Positions 28,925-35,707 of a stretch of 39,271 nucleotides of DNA are shown piece by piece (position 1 is the first letter of the stretch; the number at the start of each line of letters is the position of its first letter). The DNA is from a virus: IMG/VR virus record IMGVR_UViG_3300009091_000008, positions 1 through 39,271 of that record; one strand, written 5' to 3'. The notes below the pieces were generated by a model. The model did not search any database and was not told where the DNA came from. It saw nothing but the letters and a program-made list of their open reading frames with translations. The translations under genes and the position numbers were made by a program.

Positions 28925-30010
28925 GTGGCAGAACAGAACGGAAGCGGACTGGTCCCGCAGTCTACGGGGTTCCTGGAACAGCAGCAGGGACCGGACGGCA
29001 GCCTGGCCACCCTGGGCCGGGAACAGTCCGGCATTCAAGCTGGGCTGGTGATCGCAAAGCGGTTCCCCCGGGACGAAACCCGGGCCGCGGCCAGCATCCT
29101 GAACACCTGCCGCCGGGCGGGGTTCGCGGAGCGGGCCCGCTACAGCTTCCCCCGGGGCGGGTCCACGGTGGAAGGGCCCAGTATCGTCCTGGCCAGGGAA
29201 ATGGCCATCCGCTGGGGGAACGTCCGGCACGGTTTCACGGTGACGGAGTGGACCCCGGACCGGGTGACCGTGGAAGGCTGGGCCGTGGACCTGGAAACGA
29301 ACACCTGGGCCACGTCTTCCGCCACCTTTGCCCGGCGGGTCCAGCGGAAGAACAAACAGACGCGGCAGACGGAGTGGGTGAAGCCGGACGAACGGGACGA
29401 ACGGGAACTGGTCAACCGGCACGGGGCGACTGCCCAGCGGAACGCCATCCTGCAAGTGATCCCCCGGGACATTGTGGATGACGCCATGACCCAGGTACGG
29501 AAGACGCTGGTGGACGCGGAAGCCGGACACCTGAAGTCTGACCCGGCCCGGGCCCGCCGCCTGCTGCTGTCCGCCCTGATGGACCTGGGGGTGACCCCGG
29601 ACCAGGTGGACGCCTATCTGGGCCGCCCGCTGGACCAGGCGACGGCGGAACAGATGGCGGACCTAAAGGGGGTGGGCCAGGCCATCGCGGAAGGCCAGGT
29701 GACCCGGGACGAAGTGTTCCCGCCCACCCAGCGGGAGGGCTCACCGCAGGCCGCCAGGCCCACTGACCCCCTGGACGCTCTAGCTGCGTCCCTGCCGAAC
29801 GCGGAACCGAACCCTGCCACCCAGCCAGCCCCGGTCACGAACGCCCCGCAGGCGCCCACAGGCGCGCAAGGCGGGCCCACTACGGTGGACTGCCCCGGAT
29901 GCGGGGCGAAGCTGACCGATGGGGCATCCCTTTGCCCGGATCCGGATTGTCCGTCTAACGTGACCGGAACGGTCCAGGAACCCATCACGAAGGGTTCCCG
30001 GAAGCGGTAA
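28925..30010 (+). CDS. Putative single-strand annealing protein with C-terminal zinc ribbon
   Basis: GTG start at 28925; the product has 361 residues. AGLVIAKRFPRDETRAAASILNTCRR, then FPRGGSTVEGPSIVLAREMAIRWGNVRHGFTVTEW, VEGWAVDLETNT and NRHGATAQRNAILQVIPRDIVDDA match a widespread phage family thought to be a RecT/Red-beta-like annealing protein. The pairing with YqaJ supports this. A disordered Pro/Ala-rich linker (~260-315) ends in CPGCGAKLTDGASLCPDPDCP, a four-Cys zinc ribbon not usual for annealing proteins; it could recruit another replication factor. Confidence 0.65.
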   Translation: MAEQNGSGLVPQSTGFLEQQQGPDGSLATLGREQSGIQAGLVIAKRFPRDETRAAASILNTCRRAGFAERARYSFPRGGSTVEGPSIVLAREMAIRWGNVRHGFTVTEWTPDRVTVEGWAVDLETNTWATSSATFARRVQRKNKQTRQTEWVKPDERDERELVNRHGATAQRNAILQVIPRDIVDDAMTQVRKTLVDAEAGHLKSDPARARRLLLSALMDLGVTPDQVDAYLGRPLDQATAEQMADLKGVGQAIAEGQVTRDEVFPPTQREGSPQAARPTDPLDALAASLPNAEPNPATQPAPVTNAPQAPTGAQGGPTTVDCPGCGAKLTDGASLCPDPDCPSNVTGTVQEPITKGSRKR

Positions 30011-30017
30011 ACTGCCC

Positions 30018-30041
30018 GGCCCCCGGCAAACGTCGGGGGCC
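30018..30041 (+). terminator. Hairpin between annealing and replication genes
   Basis: GGCCCCCG (30018-30025) pairs perfectly with CGGGGGCC (30034-30041) around GCAAACGT. ATTCCGCACACGTTTC follows, so no strong U-tract is present. It probably reduces but does not end transcription. Confidence 0.45.
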
Positions 30042-30068
30042 ATTCCGCACACGTTTCAGGGGGACACT

Positions 30069-31193
30069 GTGGCCCAGTATCGGACAGTGGACTGCCGCAT
30101 CTGGGGGGACCAGCGGTTTCTGGGGCTTCCCGATGCTTCCAAGCTGGCCTGGCTTTACCTGCTGACGCACCCCAACCAGACGGCCGTGGGGGCGTTCATG
30201 GCCACCCTGCCCGGGCTGTCCGCGGAACTGGGATGGCCCACGGCGGAACCCTTCCATGCCGTGCTGGCGGCGGGGATGGCCCTGCATGACCCGGCGGCCC
30301 GGATGTTCCTGCTGCCGCGTTTCATTCACTACAATCAGCCCCAGAATGTCAACCAGGTGAAGGGCTGGGCCCGGCCCCTGTCCCTGCTGCCGGAGTGCGG
30401 ATTGAAGCTGCGGCTGCTGGGGACGCTGCGGTCCTGGCTGGCGGAACACGGCAAAGACGGGATGCTGGAAGCCTTCCATGCGGCCTTCCCCCAGGACCCA
30501 GCGGAAGATGCCGCCATGCAGGAACACTATCGGAACCCTTCGGGAACGGTTCCGCCAACCGTTTCGAAATCAGGAACAGGAACAGGAACAGGAACAGGAA
30601 CAGGAATCCCCCCCTTACCCCCCCCTGTGGGGGGGTTCGTATCGGGCCCGACCGGGAAGCGGAAGCGGACGGCCCCGGCCCGGCCGTATAGCCAGGAATT
30701 CCTGGCGTTCTGGGATGCCATCCCAGCGAACCCGCGGAAGGTGAACCAAGACGGGGCATGGCGTATCTGGAAGGCTAAGGGGCTGGACCAGGAAGCGGAC
30801 CGCCTGGTGACCTGGGCTCGGGGGATGGGGCAATGCCACCAGTGGGTGGTGGACCAAAACATCCCGCTTGTCACCACCATGCTAAATCAGGACCGCTGGA
30901 AGGCACCGCTGCCCCGGGAAGTCCAGGCAGCCGCGCCACCCCAGCGGACCCCTGAACAGGAAGCGGACGCCTGGCGGATGGCCCGGCTGGGCTTCCTGCT
31001 GGCAGACCTGACCCGGGCCGTTCTCAAGAAACATGGGCTGGACCTGAAGCGGGAAGGCCAGGGGGCCATGGCTTGTCTGCTGGTCCTGGAAGCGGCCAGG
31101 AAGAACGGCCAGGACTTCAAGCCAGGGCACCATCCGGATGCTTTGATCCAGGCAGCCATGGAAGCCTGGGAACGTGGGCGCAAAGAAGCGTAG
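30069..31193 (+). CDS. O-like replication initiation protein
   Basis: GTG 30069 follows CAGGGGGACACT; the product has 374 residues. The N-terminal ~110 residues form a winged-helix unit common in phage initiators (YRTVDCRIWGDQRFLGLPDASKLAWLYLLTHP, MFLLPRFIHYNQPQNVNQVKGW). A Thr-Gly repeat and Pro-rich linker lie at ~168-190. The second domain (YSQEFLAFWDAIPANPRKVNQDGAWRIWKAKG, then IPLVTTMLNQDRWKAPLP) is the familiar C-terminal part of phage O/DnaD-like proteins that contacts the host helicase loader or helicase. It probably binds an origin and loads the host replisome. No phage polymerase was found. Confidence 0.75.
   Translation: MAQYRTVDCRIWGDQRFLGLPDASKLAWLYLLTHPNQTAVGAFMATLPGLSAELGWPTAEPFHAVLAAGMALHDPAARMFLLPRFIHYNQPQNVNQVKGWARPLSLLPECGLKLRLLGTLRSWLAEHGKDGMLEAFHAAFPQDPAEDAAMQEHYRNPSGTVPPTVSKSGTGTGTGTGTGIPPLPPPVGGFVSGPTGKRKRTAPARPYSQEFLAFWDAIPANPRKVNQDGAWRIWKAKGLDQEADRLVTWARGMGQCHQWVVDQNIPLVTTMLNQDRWKAPLPREVQAAAPPQRTPEQEADAWRMARLGFLLADLTRAVLKKHGLDLKREGQGAMACLLVLEAARKNGQDFKPGHHPDALIQAAMEAWERGRKEA
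30572..30607 (+). repeat. Tandem 6-base repeat inside the replication gene
   Basis: AGGAAC is repeated five times in a row and followed by AGGAAT. It encodes a Thr-Gly linker. As in lambda, where origin repeats lie inside the initiator gene, it may also be an origin element; alternatively it is only a linker grown by slippage. Confidence 0.6.
30619..30635 (+). repeat. C7-TGT-G7 perfect hairpin inside the replication gene
   Basis: Seven Cs and seven Gs flank TGT, 11 bases after the AGGAAC repeats. It could form a very stable cruciform or RNA stem. It encodes Pro-Pro-Val-Gly-Gly and may be part of an origin. Confidence 0.5.
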
Positions 31194-31389
31194 GGGCCAG
31201 GTCCAGGTGTTGGCCATCCTGCTGGACGGGCGCCAGCGGCTGGTGAACGCTGACTGCTGGGTGCAGGGCCGGGACCTGGTGCTGCCAGCGTTCCTACAGG
31301 ACCCGGAACAGGACGTTCCCAGGGTTTTCGGACACGTCGGGGAACATCGGACCGTTCCGGTCTATATCGAAGTTCAGGGGGACTGCTGA
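31174..31389 (+). CDS. Small early protein
   Basis: GTG 31174 overlaps the previous gene by 20 bases and gives 71 residues; a GTG at 31207, after TAGGGGCCAG, would give 60. The product is beta-rich (QVQVLAILLDGRQRLVNADCWVQGRDLVLP, RTVPVYIEVQGD). There is no known motif. The second start avoids the overlap and is also credible. Function unknown. Confidence 0.45.
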   Translation: MGAKKRRGQVQVLAILLDGRQRLVNADCWVQGRDLVLPAFLQDPEQDVPRVFGHVGEHRTVPVYIEVQGDC

Positions 31390-31405
31390 TGGACGGGGGC
31401 AGACC

Positions 31406-31642
31406 ATGACCAGGGAAATACGGCTGACGAAGAAACAGGGGGCCAGGTTCCTGAAGGGCCACCGCACGGAAACCACCAGGCGCGTGGTGGTGATGGTGGA
31501 CGGCCTGACCACCCGGACGGCCCGGGCTTCGGCCAAGCTGCCGCCGGACGTGGCCCAGGCACTGGCAGACCACCTGGCCCTGGAAATGGACGCCTGGCTG
31601 AAAATGGACGCCTGGCTGTCCACCCCGCGGAAACAGCCTTGA
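31406..31642 (+). CDS. Small early protein with internal duplication
   Basis: The product has 78 residues; ATG 31406 follows GGGGGCAGACC. A basic N terminus (TREIRLTKKQGARFLKGHRTETTRR) precedes a VVVMVDGL strand, a helix (PPDVAQALADHLALEMDAWL) and a tandem copy of MDAWL caused by an 18-base duplication. The stop codon overlaps the -35 box of P7. Function unknown. Confidence 0.55.
   Translation: MTREIRLTKKQGARFLKGHRTETTRRVVVMVDGLTTRTARASAKLPPDVAQALADHLALEMDAWLKMDAWLSTPRKQP
31584..31618 (+). repeat. In-frame 18-base tandem duplication
   Basis: AAATGGACGCCTGGCTG occurs at 31584-31600 and again at 31602-31618, an offset of exactly 18 bases. It adds six codons without a frameshift. The copies are identical, so the event is probably recent. 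Confidence 0.85.
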
Positions 31643-31668
31643 CAGACGGTGGCACGCCGTCATACGTT
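31639..31668 (+). promoter_or_regulatory. Early promoter P7 with internal operator
   Basis: TTGACA (31639-31644), an 18-base spacer with GACGGTGGCACGCCGTC, and TACGTT (31663-31668). The core is GTG-G-CAC. The outer arms GACGG and CCGTC pair, but the inner part is less regular than in P1 or P6. The predicted start is close to 31674, just before the shared initiation site. Confidence 0.75.
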
Positions 31669-31688
31669 AGCCCATGAAGGGGGACACA

Positions 31689-32099
31689 ATGAACCCAGGC
31701 GAAAACGGCCAGGAACAGGACAAGTGCAGGGCGGAAGTGCAGGTGAGGGGCCTTTTCGGACAGTACGCCCGATGCCAGCGGGCCGCATTCGTGGATGGGT
31801 GGTGTTACCAGCACCATCCCGATGCCCAGGCCGCCCGGGACCGTGCGTCTGCCCAGCGGTATGACCGGCAACTGTGGCCAGGCCGGGTCAAAGACAACGC
31901 CCAGGCCGCCTGCAAGCTGGCCGGGGCCCTGCTGGAAACCATGGTGGAAGTGGGGGCGGCGCCCGCGGACTATCGGGCCCTGGCGGACTACCTGACGGAC
32001 TGCGGGAACTGGAACGGCGACAATGCCACCCGGCCCCTGCTGTCCCAGGACGTGCTGGGCCACTATACGCCCCTGGCCGTGGACCGGACGGATCCATGA
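31689..32099 (+). CDS. Early zinc-finger-like protein
   Basis: ATG 31689 follows AAGGGGGACACA; the in-frame ATG at 31674 lies at the expected transcript start and is less likely. The product has 136 residues. CRAEVQ...YARCQRAAFVDGWCYQHHPDAQAARDRA gives a C...C...C-x2-H-H arrangement, a small zinc finger often seen in phage early proteins. The rest is helical (NAQAACKLAGALLETMVEVGAAPADYRALADYL). It probably binds nucleic acid or a host protein. It is coupled to the next gene by ATGA. Confidence 0.6.
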   Translation: MNPGENGQEQDKCRAEVQVRGLFGQYARCQRAAFVDGWCYQHHPDAQAARDRASAQRYDRQLWPGRVKDNAQAACKLAGALLETMVEVGAAPADYRALADYLTDCGNWNGDNATRPLLSQDVLGHYTPLAVDRTDP

Positions 32100-32410
32100 C
32101 ACCCGCCCGGCTGGCTGCCCTGCGGCTGCTGCGGGATGAAGGGCCCCTGACAGCATCCTGGCTGGCCTTCCGGCTGTGGGGGAAGCCAGGCGCGGCCGGT
32201 TCCCAGGCGCGGCGGGCGTGGGTGCTGTCTGCCGGAGCCTACCTGGGCAAGCTGCGGGCAGCCCACCTGGCCAGGAAGAATGCCGCCAGCGGCCAGTGGA
32301 CCCTGACGCAGCACGGCCAGGACTGCCTGGCCCATGCTGAACTGGACCTGCTGACCAGGGCCCTGGCGAGTTTCAAAACGTCAAAAACTACACACCAGAA
32401 CGGGGGGTGA
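32096..32410 (+). CDS. Small winged-helix-like protein
   Basis: The product has 104 residues and starts in the ATGA overlap at 32096. ARLAALRLLRDEGPLTASWLAFRLWG, ARRAWVLSAGAYLGKLRAAHLARK and SGQWTLTQHGQDCLAHA follow the helix-helix-wing order of a winged HTH ending in a 'WxLTxxG' strand. The C-terminal tail is polar. DNA binding is likely but not certain. It follows the zinc-finger gene on the P7 transcript. Confidence 0.55.
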   Translation: MTPARLAALRLLRDEGPLTASWLAFRLWGKPGAAGSQARRAWVLSAGAYLGKLRAAHLARKNAASGQWTLTQHGQDCLAHAELDLLTRALASFKTSKTTHQNGG

Positions 32411-32413
32411 AGG

Positions 32414-32623
32414 ATGCCGGGGGCATGGTGGTGGCTGACCGTCTGGCTGGCGGCGGCCGGGCTGTTCTACGTGGCCGGGGTGGCCTTCAAGTCCAGCAGC
32501 GGTGAAACGCCCAGCGGAAGCTGGGTTCTACTCTGGTCTGCCGTCTGCCTGGCCTGGCCCTGGACCATGGGGCTGACCGTGGTGGGCTTCGTGCTGGGCG
32601 TGACGGCCAGACGGAGGGGGTGA
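32414..32623 (+). CDS. Small two-span membrane protein
   Basis: The product has 69 residues. Two hydrophobic segments (WWWLTVWLAAAGLFYVAGVAF and LLWSAVCLAWPWTMGLTVVGFVLG) flank a short polar turn (KSSSGETPSGS); the C terminus is basic (TARRRG), which suggests both ends face the cytoplasm. It starts three bases after the preceding stop. A superinfection-exclusion or accessory-holin role is possible but unproven. Confidence 0.55.
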   Translation: MPGAWWWLTVWLAAAGLFYVAGVAFKSSSGETPSGSWVLLWSAVCLAWPWTMGLTVVGFVLGVTARRRG

Positions 32624-32626
32624 CCT

Positions 32627-33013
32627 GTGCGGCGGAAGCGGCAGCGGATGTTGGAAGCCACAGGGAAGCTGGACCGGAACCGGGAACCGGACCCGGCATC
32701 CAGGTTCCTGGACGGGGTGGCCCTAGACTTCAACCTGGCAGTGGATGGGCTGGACCGGGTGCGGGTGCTGCTGGGCGCAAAGCCCCACGTTCGCTGCCTG
32801 GTCCGGACGGAATACCATCCTGGCAGGACCATGATGGACCAGAACGCCGTCCGGGTGGGCTGGGGCAGCAGGTGGACGGACTGGCTGGGCTGGGCCCTAT
32901 TTCAGCCCCTGGAATGGGGCGTGGAACGTCCGGTGGCTTTGGCCTGGCGGGCCTGGAAGCGTGTCCAGGGCATGTTCCACGTGGAACGCCAGGCGGAAGG
33001 GGGCCAGCCATGA
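32627..33013 (+). CDS. Early hypothetical protein
   Basis: GTG 32627 follows GGAGGGGGTGACCT; the product has 128 residues. The start is very basic (RRKRQRMLEATGKLDRNR), then a helix (FLDGVALDFNLAVDGLDRVRVLL). A Trp-rich stretch (VGWGSRWTDWLGWALFQPLEWG) could lie on the membrane surface. It ends WKRVQGMFHVERQAEGG and overlaps the next ATG by four bases. Function unknown. Confidence 0.5.
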   Translation: MRRKRQRMLEATGKLDRNREPDPASRFLDGVALDFNLAVDGLDRVRVLLGAKPHVRCLVRTEYHPGRTMMDQNAVRVGWGSRWTDWLGWALFQPLEWGVERPVALAWRAWKRVQGMFHVERQAEGGQP

Positions 33014-33396
33014 CTGGCGCGGAGGAACGGGCCGCACGGGTGGAGTGGGGGAACATCCCCATTGCCTTCCGCCCTGAGTGGGAATCGTACTGGCTGGGCT
33101 GGCAGGCCCGCGCCGCCCGCGCCGGGAAGGGGCCATACACCTTCGACTGTGACGCCGAAGTGATCCGCGATGCAGACGGGATCATCGTCCAGTGGAAGGA
33201 GATCCTTGCTTGCCTCAACGCCCGCGCCGGGGGTGAGCAGGCCATCGTGGAGGCGGCGCGGCGGATCAGCCCCGACGAGTGGCGCATAGCAGTCCATGAA
33301 GCGGAAGGCGAGTCGCGGACGATAGCTAGCAAGCTGCGCGCCCTCGCCTCCGCCGTGGAGGCCCAGCCCGCCCCGCCACGCGAGGGGAAGCCGTGA
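33010..33396 (+). CDS. Chimeric-looking small protein with atypical codon use
   Basis: The product has 128 residues. The first ~42 (TGAEERAARVEWGNIPIAFRPEWESYWLGW) use codons like the rest of the phage. From about 33140 the style changes: Glu becomes mostly GAG (7 of 10), CTC appears, and Arg is often CGC. The second part (CDAEVIRDADGIIVQWKEILACL, AIVEAARRISPDEWRIAVHEAEGESRTIASKLRALASAVE) is helical, with no known motif. The change points to recent import of the 3' part, from the host or another phage. The stop overlaps the next ATG. Confidence 0.55.
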   Translation: MTGAEERAARVEWGNIPIAFRPEWESYWLGWQARAARAGKGPYTFDCDAEVIRDADGIIVQWKEILACLNARAGGEQAIVEAARRISPDEWRIAVHEAEGESRTIASKLRALASAVEAQPAPPREGKP

Positions 33397-33647
33397 TGCG
33401 GCCGACCCGTGTTCCCCAGCCAGTGGTTTTCATAGCCCACCTGATTGATGCCCTGCGGCATCCTGGGGAATCCAGACTACATGCCGCGGAACGGACGCTG
33501 CTAGAGGAAGCCCTGTGGACCGCCCGGGGCTGCCAGCAGGCCGCGGCTGAAGACCTGGGCATCAGCCCCAGGGTCATGAATTACAAGCTGGGCAAGCGGG
33601 CCATGCGCCCGAAGGATAGAAAGCCCACCACGCCAGTGGACAACTGA
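33396..33647 (+). CDS. Fis-type HTH protein
   Basis: The product has 83 residues; ATG 33396 follows GAGGGGAAG and overlaps the previous stop. The C-terminal half ERTLLEEALWTARGCQQAAAEDLGISPRVMNYKLGKRAMRPKD matches the Fis/NtrC-type DNA-binding helix-turn-helix (an 'AA..LGIS.r....KL' core). The N-terminal part is short and has no receiver or ATPase domain. It is probably a small DNA-bending or regulatory protein, perhaps for late genes. Promoter P8 lies across its stop codon. Confidence 0.68.
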   Translation: MRPTRVPQPVVFIAHLIDALRHPGESRLHAAERTLLEEALWTARGCQQAAAEDLGISPRVMNYKLGKRAMRPKDRKPTTPVDN

Positions 33648-33680
33648 CAGGCATGGGCGTATGTTACACGCCGTGACACG
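33637..33680 (+). promoter_or_regulatory. Promoter P8 with operator at the start site
   Basis: TGGACA (33637-33642), 17 bases, TATGTT (33660-33665). The palindrome core CGTGACACG (33672-33680) sits at the expected start site, in inverted orientation relative to P1-P4. A GGGGC-GGAC-GCCCC stem-loop (33684-33697) follows in the leader. It serves the operon of secreted and membrane proteins. Confidence 0.55.
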
Positions 33681-33708
33681 TAAGGGGCGGACGCCCCGGG
33701 AGGGTTCC

Positions 33709-34164
33709 ATGCTGAAGGTGCTGCGGTTCTGCCAGGTGGCCATGGCGGCCCTGACCGTGCTGCTGGTGCTGTTCGCCATGCCGGGCCTGGCCGTGGCGGA
33801 CCGCCTGCTGGCAGGCCCGCCTGGGCCCGTGCCCAACATCAGGGTGACTGTGCCGGACCCTGACCAGGGCCCGGACCCGCGGCCTGGGCGCGTGCCGGAT
33901 CCTATCGTGGTGCCCTGGTCGGAAGCATCCCTGATGGGGGCCTGTGATGACTCCGTGGACTGCGCCACGGCGCTGCGGTCCTGGTGCATTTTGGACGACA
34001 AAGGCAAGTCCCACGGGACCGGGACGAAGCGTGTCTATTTTGACAAAACCAGCGACGAAAAATGTCACGGGGAATGCGAGGATTCCACGCCCGTAAGGGT
34101 CGAATGCCTGGAACCGAAGCCCCCGCCGCCCCTTCCGAAGCCGAAGCCGCAGGCCGGGCTATGA
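33709..34164 (+). CDS. Secreted Cys-containing protein
   Basis: ATG 33709 follows GGGAGGGTTCC; the in-frame ATG at 33661 lies within the promoter and is rejected. The product has 151 residues. A signal peptide (MLKVLRFCQVAMAALTVLLV plus LFAMPGLAVA) precedes a Pro-rich linker with a repeated PDP/GPDP pattern. The compact domain has six Cys (GACDDSVDCATALRSWC, KCHGECED, VECLEPK) and ends in a Pro/Lys tail. It is probably a disulfide-bonded periplasmic or extracellular protein. Function unknown; neighbours are also exported. Confidence 0.55.
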   Translation: MLKVLRFCQVAMAALTVLLVLFAMPGLAVADRLLAGPPGPVPNIRVTVPDPDQGPDPRPGRVPDPIVVPWSEASLMGACDDSVDCATALRSWCILDDKGKSHGTGTKRVYFDKTSDEKCHGECEDSTPVRVECLEPKPPPPLPKPKPQAGL

Positions 34165-34508
34165 GACTCCGCAACTGGCTGAACGTGGACCTGGTGGAAG
34201 CCCTGGCCCTGGTGGGCCTGCTGTGCGTTGCCATGCTGCTGGCCGTGCCCATCGCCGTCCTGCTGGGCGGCCTGCTGGGCGGCCAGGCCCCAGCGGCTGC
34301 TGCGGCGCCTGCCGTGGCCCTGCCGGGTGACCCGCCTCTGGTGCTGGGGGCCCTGGTGGTAATCATCCCATCGGAAGAACGCGGCGTGGTGGAAGGGCTG
34401 ATGCTGACCAGCCACGACGAACCCCAGGCCCTGGTGGTCTACAAGAACGCCCAGCGGGTGGCCGTGCGGCAGTGGTGGCCGCGGCACCTGCTGGCCCTGA
34501 CGGACTGA
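34161..34508 (+). CDS. Signal-anchored membrane protein
   Basis: The product has 115 residues and starts in the ATGA overlap. A long hydrophobic stretch (ALALVGLLCVAMLLAVPIAV, continuing through LLGGLLGG) anchors it. An Ala-rich linker and a small beta domain follow (PLVLGALVVIIPSEERGVVEGLML, ALVVYKNAQRVAVRQWW), probably outside the cytoplasm. Function unknown. Confidence 0.55.
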   Translation: MRLRNWLNVDLVEALALVGLLCVAMLLAVPIAVLLGGLLGGQAPAAAAAPAVALPGDPPLVLGALVVIIPSEERGVVEGLMLTSHDEPQALVVYKNAQRVAVRQWWPRHLLALTD

Positions 34509-34512
34509 TGTA

Positions 34513-34725
34513 GTGGCCAGGCGGGAGCCTTCAACCGCAAGGCGGCGGGACGGCGGGTTAGACCTGGGAAGCCTTCCCCGCTGTGGCACCTGCCTGGCCC
34601 ACTACCTTCCGGAATTCGAAGACGGGCCGCCCCAGGCCCGGGCGATGGTTGGCAAGCTGGAACTGGACGGCGTGACCCCGCATGTATGCCGGGGCCACCT
34701 GCCCCACGGGAGGAACGAACCATGA
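34513..34725 (+). CDS. Small zinc-finger-like protein
   Basis: GTG start at 34513; the product has 70 residues. A basic N terminus (ARREPSTARRRDGG) precedes LPRCGTCLAHYLPEF and, ~30 residues later, VCRGHLPHG. CxxC plus CxxH is a likely single zinc site. There is no signal peptide, unlike the neighbours. It overlaps the next gene by four bases. Function unknown. Confidence 0.5.
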   Translation: MARREPSTARRRDGGLDLGSLPRCGTCLAHYLPEFEDGPPQARAMVGKLELDGVTPHVCRGHLPHGRNEP

Positions 34726-35015
34726 CCACGAAGCTGACCCTGGTGCTGATGCTGCTGGCAGTGTGCCTGTCCGGCTGTTCCGGTTCGGACCAGGTGGTGG
34801 GCACGGAGCCTGTGCCCACGGAGCGGGTGACCTGTCCCGCTGTCAAGGTGGGGGACCTGGTGGCGTACACGGGCCCGGATGGCGGCCGGGAACCCATGGC
34901 CACTGTCCTGGCTGACCGATACAACTGCCGCCTGGACCTGCTGGCCGGGAAGTACGGCCTAAAGCGTTACGTGTCCTATTCGGCCAAGCCCATCCCGAAC
35001 ACCTGGGCCCGATAG
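34722..35015 (+). CDS. Small lipoprotein
   Basis: The product has 97 residues and starts in the ATGA overlap at 34722. A short signal peptide ends in a lipobox (LLAVCLSGC followed by Ser-Gly-Ser), so signal peptidase II should cut before that Cys and attach lipid. The mature part has two more Cys and beta-like segments (VKVGDLVAYTGPDGGREPMATVLADRYNC). Phage lipoproteins often block superinfection at the envelope or act as outer-membrane spanins; being far from the lysis genes makes exclusion the more likely role. Confidence 0.62.
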   Translation: MTTKLTLVLMLLAVCLSGCSGSDQVVGTEPVPTERVTCPAVKVGDLVAYTGPDGGREPMATVLADRYNCRLDLLAGKYGLKRYVSYSAKPIPNTWAR

Positions 35016-35044
35016 AACGCCCCCGGAGCGGGGCTAAAGGAGCG

Positions 35045-35707
35045 ATGATGGCTGGAAAGAAAATCCTGTGTGCCCTGATTCTGCTGGTGGCCGCGCTTCC
35101 TGTGGCAGCGGAGGAAGTCATGCTTCCCCAGCCCGCGCCTGGCCAGGTCTACTCTGATTTTATCGAAGGCCCGGACTGGGACGGCATGAGCATTTACACG
35201 ATCAACGAATACCCCAGCTATGAAACCATCCTGGACGTGCTGGACGGCGGGGTCACGTATCTGCTGAAGGTCACGGTGCCGTTCTACCGGGATCCCCACG
35301 ACCAGTTCCTGATGGACTGGAACGCTGCCATCGTGAACTATGACGGACAGTGCCTTCCGGATGATGACGCCTGCGAAACGTGGGTGGAGCTTCAGTGCAG
35401 CTTGCACCGGCCCTATGACCAGACCACTTCGGCGTCCGTCGCGTACTACTCTGCAAGGCCGTCCACGACGGGCGACTGCAAGGCCACCTGTAAATATGAG
35501 AACGTAAACCATCAGACACGCACTATCGAAGTGGAAGCGGACTGCTGGCCGCTGGACCCGCCCTATCACCAGATGGAAACGGAATGCCAGGCCCAGCCCA
35601 TCCCGGACTTTTGCCCGGTGTGTACGGCGAACCCTATGAGTTGCGCGTGCCAGGGGTGCGTGGGACCGGACAACCTGGATGACCCCCACTGTCCGTCTGG
35701 CTGCTGA
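35045..35707 (+). CDS. Secreted Cys-rich protein
   Basis: The product has 220 residues from ATG 35045 (ATG 35048 is equally possible); AAAGGAGCG is a good ribosome site. A signal peptide (KKILCALILLVAALPVAA, then EE) starts the protein. The mature part has a mixed beta region (MSIYTINEYPSYETILDVLDGG, LKVTVPFYRD) and about fourteen Cys, mostly in the last 100 residues (CKATCKYE, CPVCTANPMSCACQGCVG). Several disulfides or a metal site are likely. It is the last gene before a strong hairpin. Function unknown. Confidence 0.55.
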   Translation: MMAGKKILCALILLVAALPVAAEEVMLPQPAPGQVYSDFIEGPDWDGMSIYTINEYPSYETILDVLDGGVTYLLKVTVPFYRDPHDQFLMDWNAAIVNYDGQCLPDDDACETWVELQCSLHRPYDQTTSASVAYYSARPSTTGDCKATCKYENVNHQTRTIEVEADCWPLDPPYHQMETECQAQPIPDFCPVCTANPMSCACQGCVGPDNLDDPHCPSGC

